Origin: Prostheceraeus crozeri
Taxonomy: Eukaryota; Platyhelminthes; Polycladida; Euryleptidae
Direction: 5' to 3'
Assembly: GCA_907163375.1 (NCBI GenBank)
Contig: CAJQUW010012939.1
Coordinates: 1-64,000 of the forward strand
Length of the DNA stretch: 64,000 nt
The translations under genes and the position numbers were made by a program. Below are positions 16,190 to 30,182 of this stretch, in pieces (positions within the stretch are counted from its first letter, which is position 1; each line of letters opens with the position of its first letter). A model generated the notes under the pieces. It had not been told where the DNA came from and searched no databases. It was given only the letters and a program-made list of their open reading frames with translations.

Positions 16190-18830
16190 GTACCAGAGAG
16201 AGAGAGAGAAATGTTTATATTGTATCGTCGAATAGAAATCAGAAATAAAATACACAGATAAAAGTAGCAGAATGACAGTTTTGTTTAGTCGAAACTAAGA
16301 ACACATTCGTATACGCGTACAAAAGCAAGTATAAAACTAATAGTCACGTGCATTTAGTGTCTCGTAGATGACCTTGAAAGGGTGCTACAAATGCGTGGAA
16401 CAAAAGAATTTTGACGACGCAAAGTTCTACAGAATGGTACGGCGAGACGCCCACTTGGTAAATAACTGGGGAGCAATTCTCTGATGGAAGTCTCTAATCT
16501 TTCCAGGCTGTTGAAGGTGTTGATAGCTTGCGACCATCTTCTAGCTTCAATGTCATCCAGCTTCAGATCACGCGATTTGATTTTCAGACAGCGCCTCTGA
16601 ATCTTCTCCAGTCGGTTTGAGTCTGTTGAGGAGATTCCCACAAACGCTGGGCAGCAGTACTCTATCAGCGACCGAACCAATGCCTGATAAATAGTAGTGA
16701 AGTCATCAATATTAGTGACAGATCTGACCCGCCTCAGAATGTACATGCGTTGAGCACACTTTTTCTCGATGAACTTTGCATGGCCTCTCCATCCAAGGTT
16801 CGTATCCAAATGAACCCCAAGAAACTGAATGCTGTCTTGGAACTTGACAGTTGGGATGGCACCCTCGATACTGCAAATGCTCTTGAATCCACCGCGGTAA
16901 TTCACTAGACCAGTGGTTTTCTCCGTATTCAAGGTCAATTCATTTGACGCAACCCAATCTGAAATATTGTCAAGATCACTTTCGATCTCAGCAAGATCCT
17001 TTGGAATGCTGGACTTTTGGACTCTTGATAAGAAACAAATGTCGTCAACATACTTGATTATGTGGTTCGAGGGGAAGATAGTCTGAAGCGATGAAATATA
17101 AATGACGAACAGATAAGGTCCTAGGAGGGACCCCTGTGGCACTCCTCCTGTGACCTTCATCAATTCACTCTTCTGTCCATCAATGCGTACTCTCTGATGC
17201 CTGTCCGATAAGTAGCTCTTCAATAGCAACAGAAATCCCGCAGGAAGATTCATCTGACTTGCCTTGGAAAGCAGTTTTGAGTGACAAACTCTGTCAAAGG
17301 CCTTGGAGAGGTCAAAGCTGATCAGAAAAGCGGCTCCCGTCTGTGGGTCATCGGCAAATCTGGTTAGGACATCGTGAGCATAGATGACAGCGTGAGTTGT
17401 TGATGATTTCTTCCTAATCCCGTATTGATTAGCACCAAGGTGAGCTGTTAGCTGGGGACGGATGCTTGATAGGATGACACGCTCGGCAATCTTGGCTGGA
17501 ATTGGCAAGAGGCTAATCGGTCTGGATTTTTCTATTACATTCTCCGAGGCTTTGGGGGTCGTGATTATGTCACCAATTTTCCAGATCAGTGGAAAACGTC
17601 TTTGGCGCAGGCATTCACTGATGAGGTGATGGATCGGCTCAGCGAGGACCAGAGAGCACTTCTTGTTAACTGCAGTAGGCACAGAATCACTTCAAGTTGC
17701 CTTTGGTGGGAGTCGTGAAAGAATGCTCCAGATGCCCTCAACACTTAACTCAGGTAACCAGCAGTCGTCTGGAGACCCGTCGACGAAGTCAAAACTGGAG
17801 TTGTTGGCAATGCTACAGTAATAGTCATTGATCGCATTGAGCACCTCGGATGGATTACTGGAGTTTCTGAGCCAATCACTGGGATCTCTTCCAGATTTTC
17901 CCCTCTCCATGTTGACGAATGACCATAGACCCCTTGCGGAATCCGAGCATTTAGAGCGAAAGTAGTATTGCTTGGCCTTCAGAATTTCTTGTTTTACCTT
18001 GACTTTCAAACCATTGAACAACGGCCAGTTTCGAGCACGATAAGCCTCCCATCGGCGGTTTATCAGGATCTTTAAATGAGATGAGATCCATGGAGCATCA
18101 TTGTCAGTCAAATAGACTGTTGTTTGCGGAATTAACTTCAGTGCATCATACATGAATCCATAAAAAATATCACATTTGGTGTCGATATCATTCGGAGCAT
18201 ACAAGCGTGAAAAGTCATTGTCAAGGAAAGATCTTTCAAATGCAAGAATGTTCGACAAGCGTAAGTCATAGAAGATATGTTTCTTCACCACACGCTGCTT
18301 CACCAATACTTTTGTCTTAGCAAGAACAGTAGCATGATCTGAGCCGGCTATTGGAGCACCAATTGAGACGTTTTCGGGAAGATAGTCATTTGACAAGCTC
18401 TTGTCCACGAAAATGAGGTCGAGGTTGGCAGTCTGTCGAGTCGCACCATGTACAATATTAATCAAGGAGAATCCAGATTCAAGGAAGGAGCGATTGATCT
18501 CGCCATGTCGAGAAAGGCGCGATTGATCTCTGTCTTAATTTTTGGACGTTTCCTTGATACCCGACTTTTGACAACCGCACAGAATGAATTCCTGATAACA
18601 TGGCAGAAGGTGTGTTAGCTTGTTGAAAGCAACCCCTGCTTTCACCAAATATTTGTGGAATTGATCTGGAATCTATTGCATGTATCTGCTTAATGCATCC
18701 ATCGACTAAGTCCGGAATGCAATTATAAGCCAAAATGCAGACAATTCCTATCGTGCAAGAACATAAAGAATCGGTACGAGTAGGCCAAACGACATGAGTC
18801 CTTGACAAATGCTGATTGAAGAAGTGTGCT
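16190..18830 (-). mobile_element. CR1/Jockey-type LINE, nearly full ORF2
   Basis: The minus strand carries the end of an APE-type endonuclease (LDLIFVD..., GSDHATVL), a linker with DAPWISSHLKILINRR, and a complete reverse transcriptase. The element ends past the stop at 16,354 in a short UTR with a (TC)n tract (16,196-16,210 on the plus strand as AG repeats), which may be its 3' tail. The 5' end is lost near 18,830. Confidence 0.75.
16354..18540 (-). pseudogene. LINE ORF2: endonuclease end plus reverse transcriptase, with in-frame TGA
   Basis: Two collinear pieces (17,692-18,465 and 16,354-17,682) are in the same frame and separated only by a TGA at 17,694-17,692, within PPKAT-stop-SDSVPTAV, where the family has a K-x-T/P-G-x-D motif. 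RT motifs in the second piece are SFDLSKAFDRV (residues 122-131, motif A), GGVPQGSLLGP (179-188, motif B) and KYVDDICFL (210-218, catalytic YVDD). Upstream, the endonuclease end reads GFSLINIVHGATRQTANLDL. A GAGATCAATCGC block is partly duplicated at about 18,490-18,525. It is a dead copy with few lesions, so relatively young. Confidence 0.75.
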
Positions 18831-21800
18831 TTGGAGTAGTGAGACTACTGTCGAGACTGCAAATGATTGCACTATCTTTGCGCATGTTATGGATGGACAT
18901 GAACAAAAATTTTCATCATTTCAAATGCAAAGTTAAGCATCCTGTGAAGGTCATATAACGGTCATGGTCGAGCTTATATGGCGGACGGAAAGCTAAAAAC
19001 CGATGAAATCATTTAGGAGATAATCGAACCCAGAGTAATTCCACAAATGATCGAATTATGTTGATAACTATTGATCCAAACTGAATTTTGCCATCCAAAA
19101 TGCAAAAAGTCAAACATATAACACTAGCAAATTTACTATGCTTGCTTAGTTTCGAAAAACTTAAGGAATAATGTGAAAAGAGAATGAATTATTGCAATTC
19201 ATTTCATAGAATAAATAGAAATGAATTTAGTGGATACAAGCAGCAAAAGCATGTCTGTATCTAGGTGATTTCAGTACCATAAAGTGGGTGAATTATCTGA
19301 ATCCTACAAGTCTGTGAGACCATTGGCTTAATACTTGGTTCAGAAATTGCTGCTTGCCTGGGAATCAACATGTTGAGGTCTCAGATTAAATTTTCTTATC
19401 TGCACCCTCAAAACAATATTAGCAATCGCTTGCTGAATAATTGAGAAAGTTGTGCAAAATAGTAAACTTCTGTCTAATTAGGCAGCATAATTATGCAAAA
19501 AATGTAAACTAAAGGCCTTCAAGGCTGTGAATATTGAATATTTGTTAAAAATTGAAATTGAAGAATATTGAAAAGGTCAAACAAATGAATCACTAAATTT
19601 CACTATTCCAGAAATCTAAATCTAAGAGTGCAATTGTAATTATTTATAAATATACGCCAAATTAGGCAAAGAAAATAGAGAATTGTTGGCTTCACACTTT
19701 CAGGCCAATCCTCTTGCAGCATTCAGTCCTATGATGGGACGTGAAGTCTCGGATTAGGAATAGATGGAAAATAAGGATTCCTTATTTGAAAGAAGAACAA
19801 TGTAGACATTCTTTGCTCAATCAATCCTTATCGAAAAGTCCTTCAGAGTTTGAAATTGATATACATTGTTAAAACGGAAGCAAATCTTTAGAGAAAGTAT
19901 TGATGAAGCATATCAGTCTGACAGATTGACAGTTACTGAAATTGAACAATTTTAATAGAGTTCGCCACGCTTTATATTAACAATGCTAAATTGAATAAAG
20001 TTTTCGGTTTCCTTGTAGCTTACGAGAGATTCCATAGAAATCCGAGACCATTTTTTACCGGCATTAAATGACTAGAACGGACATACTCACTGAGACTGGA
20101 GACACTTGGACACACGTTGCCATGATACGAAGTACTTAAGGAATAGTTAGGGTTTGGCTATGCGTTTGGTCACAGTGCTTTAACAATAGCATCTGCATTC
20201 AGGTGACCTTGGAGAATCAATTTCACAATTCTATGCCTCTGGCATTCACCAAGTCGAAAGCAGTGTCGTCAGCGTTTTGCCTTGTGAAGAATTCAAGGTC
20301 TGGCATTGGCTCTTTGTCCGTGAACTTTATGAAGATTAGCGATTATCTAATTGTCTATAGATATAGTAATATAGTAATTTTGATAAAGTTATTTACCAAA
20401 CTCCATCACGATAATATTCTGCAGCTCGCATAAAATGTTTCAAGACCTTGATTCATCTTAAGATCTATCGAAAGATTGACCGAGATCGGTGTCTAATTGT
20501 GTAACTGAATTGCCCATTAACAAACAGCTGGCCCCATTCTTGTCTTATTATCTCAAGCAAAAGCGAAAAGTTATATTTCTATGGAGATTTCTTACTTGTT
20601 TCAGAAACTTTCCATGAACTGCTATAGAGAGCTTAGTAAACAAATTGCTTTGATTGAATCAAACATTAAAGAATTGTTACGAAAGCATTAATTTTCCTAA
20701 TGCGCCAACAGGAGAATAAAATCTTTTGCTTCCACATTTTCACTGTGATGTCAAATGAACGTTTTATTTGCTTTTCCTAAATGAATAGGCAAGATACTTT
20801 TGTACGCTAATTCTCGCGAGATGGTTAATTGAAAATTTGCTGAGGGCTGAATTACATTACGTAAGACATTGCGTTTAATGCTACTCGCTTAAATAAGACA
20901 AGATGACATTATTCTAATTCACTTTTCGAAAGGGAATTTTGCGTCACAGTGTAGTTGCACTTAAAACCCTCAGAAAATCTGTCAGAATTTTTGCAATGAT
21001 TTCAAATAATGTGTTTGAATTCATATTTTCCATAAGATCTCATTTTGAACCGATGAATAAATTAATGGAAAGTATTAACACTATCTGAAAGTCATCATGG
21101 AAATTTTTTGTCCAACACATTTTCCAGGGACACTTATCCGAGGTATTAGAACAATTTGCCAGCTGACAGTTAATCATGAAGTGTCAAAAGGTGAAACTAG
21201 TAGGGATGAAAAAAATAGTTTTCGCTCCCTTGGCTGATATTGGCAGGCTATGTGAAACAATGGAAACAATGGCATGTTCCTAACAGAGCATTAATCTGTG
21301 CCACAATGGTCTAGAGAAGGTGAAAAAATTAACATTGCTGAATATAGAAAAATATAAATTGCTGAATAACATTTCGCTGATATTTTCACATTTTTTTCAG
21401 TGACATTTGGCTGGTCGATTTTCGCAAGTGAAGTCTCACCTTGATTAACAATGAGTCGGTCACTTTCCTGATGTTCGTCTTTGCTTTTAGTTGCTTTTAT
21501 CTTTTGCTTATCTTACTTCTGTCTAAATTTGTTGATATTTATCATAAAATAGCAAAAAATCAAAATCAATATTCAGCGATTGCATCAAGATTCATAATAA
21601 AACATCAGCTTTGAAACTAGCGGTTACATGTTTTGGGTAACAGTCCTGATCCAGATGCATTGAATGATAGGGACAGTGACCGCCTTCGAGAGAATGAGAG
21701 AGAGAGAGAGACTTACACATCATCACAGAAAATCAGTATCAATTCAAATTTAGTCTACATGACATGATAGTTAACAACTCTTCTACCTAAAACATCAAAT

Positions 21801-22274
21801 GAATTCTGCCGTCTATTTGTGGAGCAATATTCGACTGCAATCCGACCATTTCTTTTATCATATAAAGGTAGTGTTATAAAAAGGATGTGAAAAAGTTCAA
21901 AAAGCAGGAAGGCGCTTATTCTTACGTTTAGCAGGAAAGCGACCAAAGGTATTAACACACTGCCAAACAGTACAACACATCAACGTATGCAACAGTATAT
22001 CACCAGTATACAAACGTGCTCTGCGAACGTTTGAAATCTTTTTATCATAGTATAGCATTCACAATTCAAAATACTGAATAGCGGCGAGGTGTACAAGATC
22101 AAACACTTAATGATTCTCACAAAAAGAGTCTACAACTCGCAATGATTCAATTGTCTTTTCAAAGCTTTTTAAAACTTAAACCTATATAAGAACGTGTTTA
22201 ATGCTATTGCAGGAAATAATTCTTCGTTTAATTTTCATCAGATTTATGACATTTTGCATATAATAAGTAATAGA
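18831..22274. other. no recognisable gene
   Basis: About 3.4 kb of A+T-rich sequence. Only short open frames (for example 20,203-20,433 and 21,755-21,958) with no recognisable similarity, and a (GA)n run at about 21,698-21,711. Confidence 0.4.
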
Positions 22275-22276
22275 TA

Positions 22277-24251
22277 CTGTAAAGCGGGGAATTTTCGTGA
22301 GGTTTATATTTTCGCCAATTTCGCGAAATCTGTATTTCTTAGTCTAACCAATTTGTGTATAAGACCGTTAATTTAAAATAGAAAACTATTGTGTTTGTTA
22401 AAAAAAATGGTGTATAATGGACATCTCAAAAAACAAAACCATTAGGGCCTACCGGCATGTAGATTACAAAAACACTACACCACATACTCAGATATCAAGT
22501 CTCATTGTTAGACCACATCGGAGATGCCCGTCTTTCTCCAGCCGGTTTGAATAGCTTCTGGCTGCGCCTTCAGCTTGTGCCATACCTGCACAATCCAATT
22601 GGCATGTTTTGGTTTCAGGTATCCGATTTTCACATCAATCCTGTATATCTTGTGCTCTTTTTCCTGCTCCAGCACCTGATCAGCATACCTGGTGCTAAAG
22701 AGCTCATTCAGGTGACCCTTGAATGCGCCGTTTCCGGACACATCCAGGGTTGCAGCTCACCGTGCAGCTTGACAGTTGGTGCGTACACAGTCACGATGTT
22801 ATTGTCCTGGAACAGCTTCTTCACTTTTTCCGTGCGATGCGCAGCAAAACATCCAAGATGACTAGGGCTGGGTGAGAACGGTCCAGTTTGAGCTCCATCC
22901 TCTGCTCCTCGAAGTAAGACTTCATGATGCTCTCAATAAATTCAGTGGTGGTTTCTTCATTGTTCCAATGATTCGGTGTATGGATGATATTCCAATCAGC
23001 TGGGAAGTTCAAGGTTGGATGACAGCAACTGGCTCTAACCTGGTACACAACTCGAGGTGGAAGAAGATGACTTGATGGTGTGTCGGCAAGGACCATGGTC
23101 ACTTGACGTTTGTCATCGATACCTGCCACAGGTACCTGGCTGCATCCGGTTGGATGGAGAGTCCAGTTGGATGATAGGGACGATGTTCACACCGGTCTGG
23201 TCGAAGATAAGTGAAGGTGGAATGTTTGGCTCTGTCACCAAATTTGAGATAGAGTTCCAGTACTTTTCCTTGAGACCAATGAATTTGTCAGGTTCAATGG
23301 CACCTCGGCCTTCCTTGGTGCCCTTTTTCTTTGTCCACCCCATTCATTTCAATATCAACTTCGCCCAGGTTTTTGTTAGGCTAATGTGACCACCACGTGC
23401 ACTAAGGAGACCCTCATTCAAGTGCTTGAGTGTGCCCTTGCCAGTGGCGATATTGATTGTTGTGTTCACCACATCACCTGAGTCACGGATTGCGATTAGG
23501 TGAGTTGTGACCTTCTTATCCAGATATTCTCTCAAGAGCAAGGATCGGCCACACTTCGCTGCGGGAAGACAGGAGAGTTCTTCATCCCAATTGCTAGTAG
23601 TCGCCAGCTGCTTCTTGTATTATTCGATCATGGTGCGTAGCGTTCCTGGCTGCTCTGCTAGTACCATGCTCAGCACCGTACTTACCCATTTTAGGCGGTC
23701 TTCTGGTGTGTAGGTGCCATACTGTCCCCGCTTCTTCTTCTGCGCGGTTCTCAACGAACACTCAGGTGAAGCTATTTCCGCTACTTCCAAGATTTCAGCA
23801 TTTGCAGCGGCACAGAGAGCAGCTTTCTCAGGTGTTGTTTCATTGTTGGGATCTGGTAAACCTGGTACACTTGGATGTTTCTTCAGCCACTTAAGCATTG
23901 TATTTCGACGTTGTCGGCAGACCGTGACTACTGATGTTCGATGTTGGCACTGATATACTGATAACCGCACATATGATAAGAAAACGTAAGCTCCCAATAG
24001 TAATTTGATTTGCCAGCAATTTCCCATATCAATAACGTGAATCAATTTCATATCTTTTTGCACAAATAGTTATTGATGCTAGTATACATCTGCGCTGTCA
24101 TAATATCATTGGTAATGCGCCCTTGCTATTATATCACAATTTTAGTAGTGAAATCAAAATTCTGGCGTATTCGTGTAAATTAAAACTCGCAAAATGTATC
24201 TTTTTACCAATTCGCGAAATTTTAGCGCCGCGAAAATGTCCCGCTATACAG
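22277..24251 (-). mobile_element. pogo/Tigger-type DNA transposon
   Basis: Terminal inverted repeats begin CTGTAAAGCGGGG (22,277) and, on the other strand, CTGTATAGCGGGAC (24,251). Both are flanked by TA (22,275-22,276 and 24,252-24,253), the target duplication of the Tc1/mariner/pogo group. Similarity continues through ATTTTCG and TTCGCGAA motifs. The body carries a broken transposase on the minus strand. Length is about 1,975 bp. Confidence 0.75.
22508..24063 (-). pseudogene. pogo-like (DDE_1) transposase, broken
   Basis: On the minus strand the pieces read in order. First is an N-terminal part with KKKRGQYGTYTPEDR (24,063-23,620). Next is SARGGHISLTKTWAKLIL (23,541-23,344), then PSLIFDQTGVNIVP, the first catalytic Asp (23,343-23,113). 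Then come MAGIDDKRQVTMVLA, DWNIIHTPNHWNNEET and HPALVILD, the second Asp region (23,129-22,821), and a C-terminal piece (22,741-22,508). A TGA at 23,346-23,344 interrupts LILK/MGWTK in frame, consistent with CGA to TGA decay, and there are further frameshifts. The order and spacing match the DDE_1 superfamily. The gene is inactive. Confidence 0.75.
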
Positions 24252-24253
24252 TA

Positions 24254-24426
24254 AATGTCAAAATTACATGTAATCTATGCTGAAAATTCATGATAGTTAA
24301 GAAACATGTACATGCAATTGATATTTTCAATTTCATAGAAGCATTTTTTTGGCAAGAAAAATGTATTTCATGATTTAGTCTGCAGAAATTAATTATTCTC
24401 GAATATGGCTGTTTTATTTTTGTAGA
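24254..24426. other. short spacer, no gene
   Basis: A+T-rich gap between the pogo and hAT elements; nothing recognisable. Confidence 0.3.
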
Positions 24427-24434
24427 CCATTTAT

Positions 24435-25204
24435 CAGACTTGTGTTGTAATTATACTAATTGCGATTACAGCTACGTAATTACAATTACTGTCTTGGTAA
24501 TTGTAATCAATTACATTTTAGCCCTATCATTGAGATGTAATTGCAATTACTTTTCGGTCAGCTCTGATAATTAGCACGCATTTTAAATTGCCTTACTCTC
24601 CTTATCGACAGTGCGTCAGAATCTTTAGATGTTCAGCGGCTGCACAGCCACCATACATTTTTCGAAGAAATTTACTGCGAAACTGAATGCCAAAATCTTA
24701 ATTAAGTGCCGGTGTTGTGATATTCTTTACCCCCTCTGATTGCTGATCGAAAAATGTAAATCAGAAAATTAGTACTATTAAGTTCCTCTCGGGAAATGTG
24801 AGACGCATAAATTCTTCAAGAAGCCACGGTCTAAATATTTAAATCAACTTAATCCTTAACGGAAATGCGATTGCAAACGCAATGAAGTGTCCTAGAAACC
24901 ATATATCTCGACATCACAGCACTGCATCTTCAGTTTGAATCCTAATAGAGATGTGAAGCGAAAGCACTTGTGGGGGCATAAAAAGGTGGCAATTTTATAT
25001 CAAAGTTACAAGCACAGTCTGTATTCCGGGGAGCAGTAGTGATTCACCTTTGCATATCCGCCAAGAAATGGATTGGGAAAACGAATAGTGCAATACCGGC
25101 AATTATCTAAAACATCTGCAAAGTAATTGAAATGTAATTGAAGAAATACGAAGCAATTTGTAATTGTAATCAATTACATTTCATGAGTAACTGACACAAG
25201 TCTG
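24435..25204. mobile_element. hAT-type MITE with perfect 8-bp target duplication
   Basis: The ends are CAGACTTGTGT and its reverse complement ACACAAGTCTG, preceded and followed by the identical 8-mer CCATTTAT (24,427-24,434 and 25,205-25,212). Both subterminal regions carry repeats of TAATTACAATTAC/GTAATTGTAATC. There is no transposase. Length is 770 bp. Confidence 0.8.
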
Positions 25205-25212
25205 CCATTTAT

Positions 25213-26280
25213 AAACTAATGAGGTTGATAAGTTAATAAACAGTCAATAAAATGCCTTTTCCGATGCCTGCACGATGATTGATGTATTTAAGAAAATGAA
25301 AGACGCAGACTGAATTCAGCATTCGCTGATTTCCAGGGAGATAGATAACAGGAATATTGGAAAGGGAAGGGAATATTACTTCTAAAATGGTCACATGCCA
25401 GTGGGAATATTAATCATGCCTTGTATAAATTTAACATTGTCTTATATGCCAGATATCCAATTGTCACTTAGAAAATACCATCAATCAACTTAATAATGAT
25501 AATAACAATAATAATTGGCCTTATTGCGAAATGACAAGTGCATATCGTTTACAAAAGTGACATAAGAAAACAAAGGACAAAGAAGAGGAAGAATCAGCTA
25601 CTGTGGATCACTGTTACTCAGTAAAAGTCGCTGTGGATCATTCGATTGATGAATGTCCTTCCGACATGTCTCATGACAAATCAGATTTTCTCCTGACAAG
25701 ATTTTATCACTGAAATAAAGTGAATAATTCCTCTTGTGATGTGAATCCTTATTATTTCGCGACTGAAGTTCGGAGTTTAAAGTTATGAATAACTTAGTAA
25801 CATGTACGCGATATTCTTTTTGCTATAATCCATTTGCATTGCGAAGTAATTTTGCCTTTAAAATACCCTCTTTGGTCGCATAAAAGCTCGAGCGTCAAAC
25901 GCAACTCTCTAAAGAACCGGTTACGAGGGAAAATTACTAAAATTGCATAGTTCCGGTAACAATCCGGAAAATCGCTTTGCAAAAGTTAACATCTGTTTTA
26001 GAAGCTTGGCCATACCTTCTATTCGACTATTTTCTTTTTCTTGCGAAAAACACCTCAAAATAGGTATAAAATTCTTTTACTTGTACGACGTTTCGAAGGT
26101 GTTGGTCACGTGCAAATGAGCCAAATCAGACTTTACAAACATCAAAGATCATAATATACAAAATTTTAATGTAGGCCCTAACTAATGTAAAATTTTACAG
26201 ATATCTATCACTACAGAAGGAGGAAATACCTAAAGAAATCTTATTTAACCTAGCATCTAATATGCACATTAAGAAGAGTA
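25213..26280. other. no recognisable gene
   Basis: Only an A+T-rich stretch with an (AAT)n-like run at about 25,497-25,524, followed by GGCCTTATTG. Similar runs next to GCCTTTATT occur at 63,775 and may be LINE 3' tails. Nothing else is seen. Confidence 0.35.
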
Positions 26281-26282
26281 AA

Positions 26283-26560
26283 TTATATGGTTGTGCAAAA
26301 GTCTATGTACAAGTGAAAAGGAATTCGAGGAACGGATGAATGGCAAGACAAGCATGCACCACTGTAAGATGGTTTGATGTAAAGCTGAAAATTCCATTTC
26401 TCTTGCTCAAAATGGACGACGGTATCGAGGAAAGGTAATTTATGCTCTTCTAGGAGTTCATATGTGAATTTTATGTGTTGATTTACAGAACTGGCGATCA
26501 TAAGAAGTTCTTCGATTGATAATCATGCTTCTACATCGATGAATTTAAGCTTAAGTGAAG
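26283..26560 (-). pseudogene. Penelope-like RT fragment
   Basis: The minus-strand frame reads IEELLMIASSVNQHIKFTYE, then HKLPFLDTVV and QLYIKPSYSGACL. Order and spacing match the C-terminal RT segment of Penelope-like elements (N-x-x-I-x-F-T-x-E, LPFLDT, YRKPTHT). It is truncated on both sides and belongs to a lineage different from the copies at 9 and 12 kb. Confidence 0.6.
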
Positions 26561-29500
26561 AAATAACTAATTGTATTCATTTAATCTGTTAAAAATCATC
26601 TTCTCAATTGATTCTTGTACTTTTTTTTTTGCTTGTACTTTTTGGATGCGATTATTGATAATAGATAAGCATTCAATAGACCCAAAAAAGTTATCAAGAG
26701 CAATCAATAGCACTTCCTCTAAAAATTATGATAACGTGTATACACATTTGCCCGGCTTTGAAGTCGACATCGAAGTTGAAACTGTGGTATAGCTGTGGAA
26801 CATTTTTCCTTCATTTACCTTGCTTTTAACTAATATCATGTCGAAATTTAGATTCAATCATTGCTTAGGCAAATGAATAACAGTTGTTCGTTCTTATCAT
26901 CCATCTAATTTCAACAAAGAAATGAAAACAACGGACAAAAGCGTGCACGATGTTCCCAAAATTATCGAAGACTGCTTTCCTCTAAGACAGTAATTGCTGC
27001 TTCTTAAAAGAGAGTTCGTCATGGTAGAATAGGCAAGGAATGTAAACGGTAGACTAAAAATTGTTTCTAAGTGACTGATTAGACACGGAAACGAAGACAT
27101 GCACAATTAGGCGCAAAGGATGTTAACTACGTGGGTCATTGCAAGTAATAACAGACAGACATAAGGACATTTGTAGATGACTCGTGCAAAATGAATGAAA
27201 GATTTCCATTGACATTGATTTCTGTGATGTTCTTAAATTGCTTGATATTATATCATACAAATTTCATAGAAATTGATAATTTTTGATAATAATCTTCCAA
27301 ATGAGAATTAGAGGCATTCAGCAGAATATCATGAGAATTGTGTAGATCTACATCATAGATGACAATATACATGTAATCGACAGGTCTATGATACAGAATC
27401 ATAGTGAAGTAGTTCAGTGATCTTCTGTATCACAGAATCAAATTCAATGCACGTCAATAGTTGATCAAACACTTATCCAAAGCCATTCAAAGTCATGAGT
27501 ATCAACTTATCAAGTGTATTATCAACTATACCTGATTTAATGATAGCTCTCTAAGCAACTTAATACAGCATTCATTACACTTTGGAAAATGACTTTTCAG
27601 AACCGGCGGCAAATTGATGTTCACTTTAATTTGACACAGACACCTGTGTATAAATATGGTGCAACTACAAATTTTGCCTAAAACATAACTTTAGTTGCAT
27701 ATCGAAACCAAACAGTATGTGAAATAAATTATTACTGTATCAACTTGATAGTATTCTATTAAGTGCGAGTAGGCATGCATGCGTTAGTTATTTGAACGAG
27801 TAATGGTGATCGTCAATCAATTAGAAAATGAAATTGAAGACGCAGTATCATCAGTTACTGATCATGACAGTGGTAAGATGGTTCGAGGAAATATTAGGGA
27901 TGGTCAACGGAATAAAACTTATTATTCGTTTTGCATACTTAAAATCAATCTCATCAAACCTGTCAATTGGAGAGACTAGCGGATCTTTTTTAGATATTCG
28001 CCACAAACACTGAAGTCCATGTTAACCGTCAATATTATGCGGTCAACCGACCGTATAATTGTCATGAACTCCATATCAACTCGTAAACGCTCAAGGTTGT
28101 ATTAAAAAATGACCGAATGCCGTATCATCAAGACGTTTCCTCAAAGTTGATTCCAATCAAGGATGAGCCTTCAGTATGCTTTTACTTCACAAGCTCTGTC
28201 TGTTATAAATACCTAAACATGAGTGCGTTTCATCAGCCAGCTTGATATTTGCGTGTGAAAATCTATGGAGTGAATGCATTCAGCTTGTGACAAATGACAA
28301 GCATTCATACCGCTTGGATTACTTGCAACATTTTCTCGAATAGAGCCCTCACCTAAATTTATAAATTAAGAGATTTTAAGAGTATCATTATACGATCCTT
28401 GCCATTGAAGTCTGACGTTTTTATATTGTCGGACAATCACTAACCGTCATTGCTGAACAATTAGTCTAGCTATAATCAACGAAACATATATCATAATCAT
28501 TTTGTTGCCCCGATGATTGCTTCAAACGGCACATAATTGTGACCTCATCATCTTTCTAAAAATGTAATGGTAAGTGAAAAAAAGCAGACCAAATTTCAGA
28601 ACAGAAACAACACCCTCCTGAACTTTTAAAGCAATTTTGAAAGACCAAAAAACGATGACATGCTACCTATATTCAGATTCAAGAAAATCATTGAAAATAG
28701 TTACCCACGCAGTACGACTGTGAAAAATAGTGTAAATAGATAAATTATTGCGGAAAGACCTTTAAATTTGGGTTCGAGTTGTAAGAAACATCAGCTGCCG
28801 CTGATTTTTCTAGTATAGATAGGCAAAGCAAAGTCAGTTGAGTGCAGTGGGGGAATCGAGGGTTTTGGTGTCTTTTATGAACTTAATCGTTGTCATTCTC
28901 GTTCTTTATCTACGTGATTATTTCCTTTATAACACAATATTTCATCATGGTTGCATTTTTATATAACATTTTCTATCATTTATTTGTGATATTAAACTCG
29001 CGTCTTAAATCAGATCATAAAAGCATCCCATTTCAATAACATTAGATCAAAGTCACTATGATAAATGAATTTCGTTTTAGGCATGGTGTTTTGCAGCAAG
29101 TTGACAATTCCAACATGCTGCTGGACTTTTGCTCATTCAAATAATTAAAGAGTAGACAGGGATGCAGGGATATGTAGACGATATCAAACAAAACAAGAAT
29201 TTGCATTTGAATAAGTAAGTTCTTTCAGCTCAGCAATAATCCCATCATCAAATATTGTCCGATGAAAGTGCAGACTATTACATATAGTGTTAAAATGTAA
29301 AACAATATCATCTTTAATGCACTTCATGACAATAATTTCTTTGAACTCAGAAGATTTCTCATTTTACTCAACATTTCAATGATATTTTGTTGTGACACAG
29401 TACCTTCACATGAAGGAATCAATGCTTGTAAAACAGTGACTAACAAGGATTTGGCTGAGGTTCACTGTTGTGGAATTCAACGGTTTCATTTCGACCATGA

Positions 29501-30182
29501 TCCTTTGTGAAGAGCATGTCATAGACTTAGTTGACAAAAGACCAAGCAAGTAGGAATAGGAATTAATGTTTTCTATGAGATAGAAAATGAAATCTTTGTC
29601 TGTATTGAATTCGGACACCTTCGTTATTTGACACATTGATCTTATTAGAGACTTGACGAGGATCGCCATAAGGAAATAACATATTTTGTTTTAGAATATC
29701 GGAATGATATCTTCCTAGACAGTTTCTTCCTTGACGAAAAGTAACTTAGTTTTACTGTATATCTTAACATTCGATGAATTTACACTTGAAAGCGTTAACA
29801 AGAATTCTTAAGGTAAAAGGAAACTTGTGAAGTTATCACGTAAACATTTCTAACAGTACTTACCAGTGAATAAAAACATGCCGGATATACTCGTAGTAAT
29901 TGAAAGTACTAGAATATACGCTGCAAACCTAACGAGAGCTTTTTTTTGAATAGATAATTGAATTCGAATTTATTCTAATGATCACTCTGTAAATTTGTAA
30001 ATATATATATGTCTCATGTATTTATCTTATTCTCTCATTGTATTTGTCTCATTTTTGGTAAAATTTGCGTATGCATATGTTACACGTGTTATCAACGCTT
30101 GCCTGTTAGTGCCCTTGCAGCCACCGCTTTGCGTTTTCTGTTGTATTTCAGAATAAACATTTATGACTTATGACTTATAATT
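26561..30182. other. no recognisable gene; possible LINE tail at the right end
   Basis: About 3.6 kb with no convincing coding sequence. At about 30,140-30,178, AATAAACATTTATGACTTATGACTTATA ends in a short tandem repeat of ATGACTT, which resembles a LINE 3' terminus, but no ORF is attached. Confidence 0.35.

Noticed and set aside
22505..23953. Plus-strand open frames opposite the pogo transposase
   Set aside because: The minus strand gives clear DDE_1 motifs in order; the plus-strand frames are shadows.
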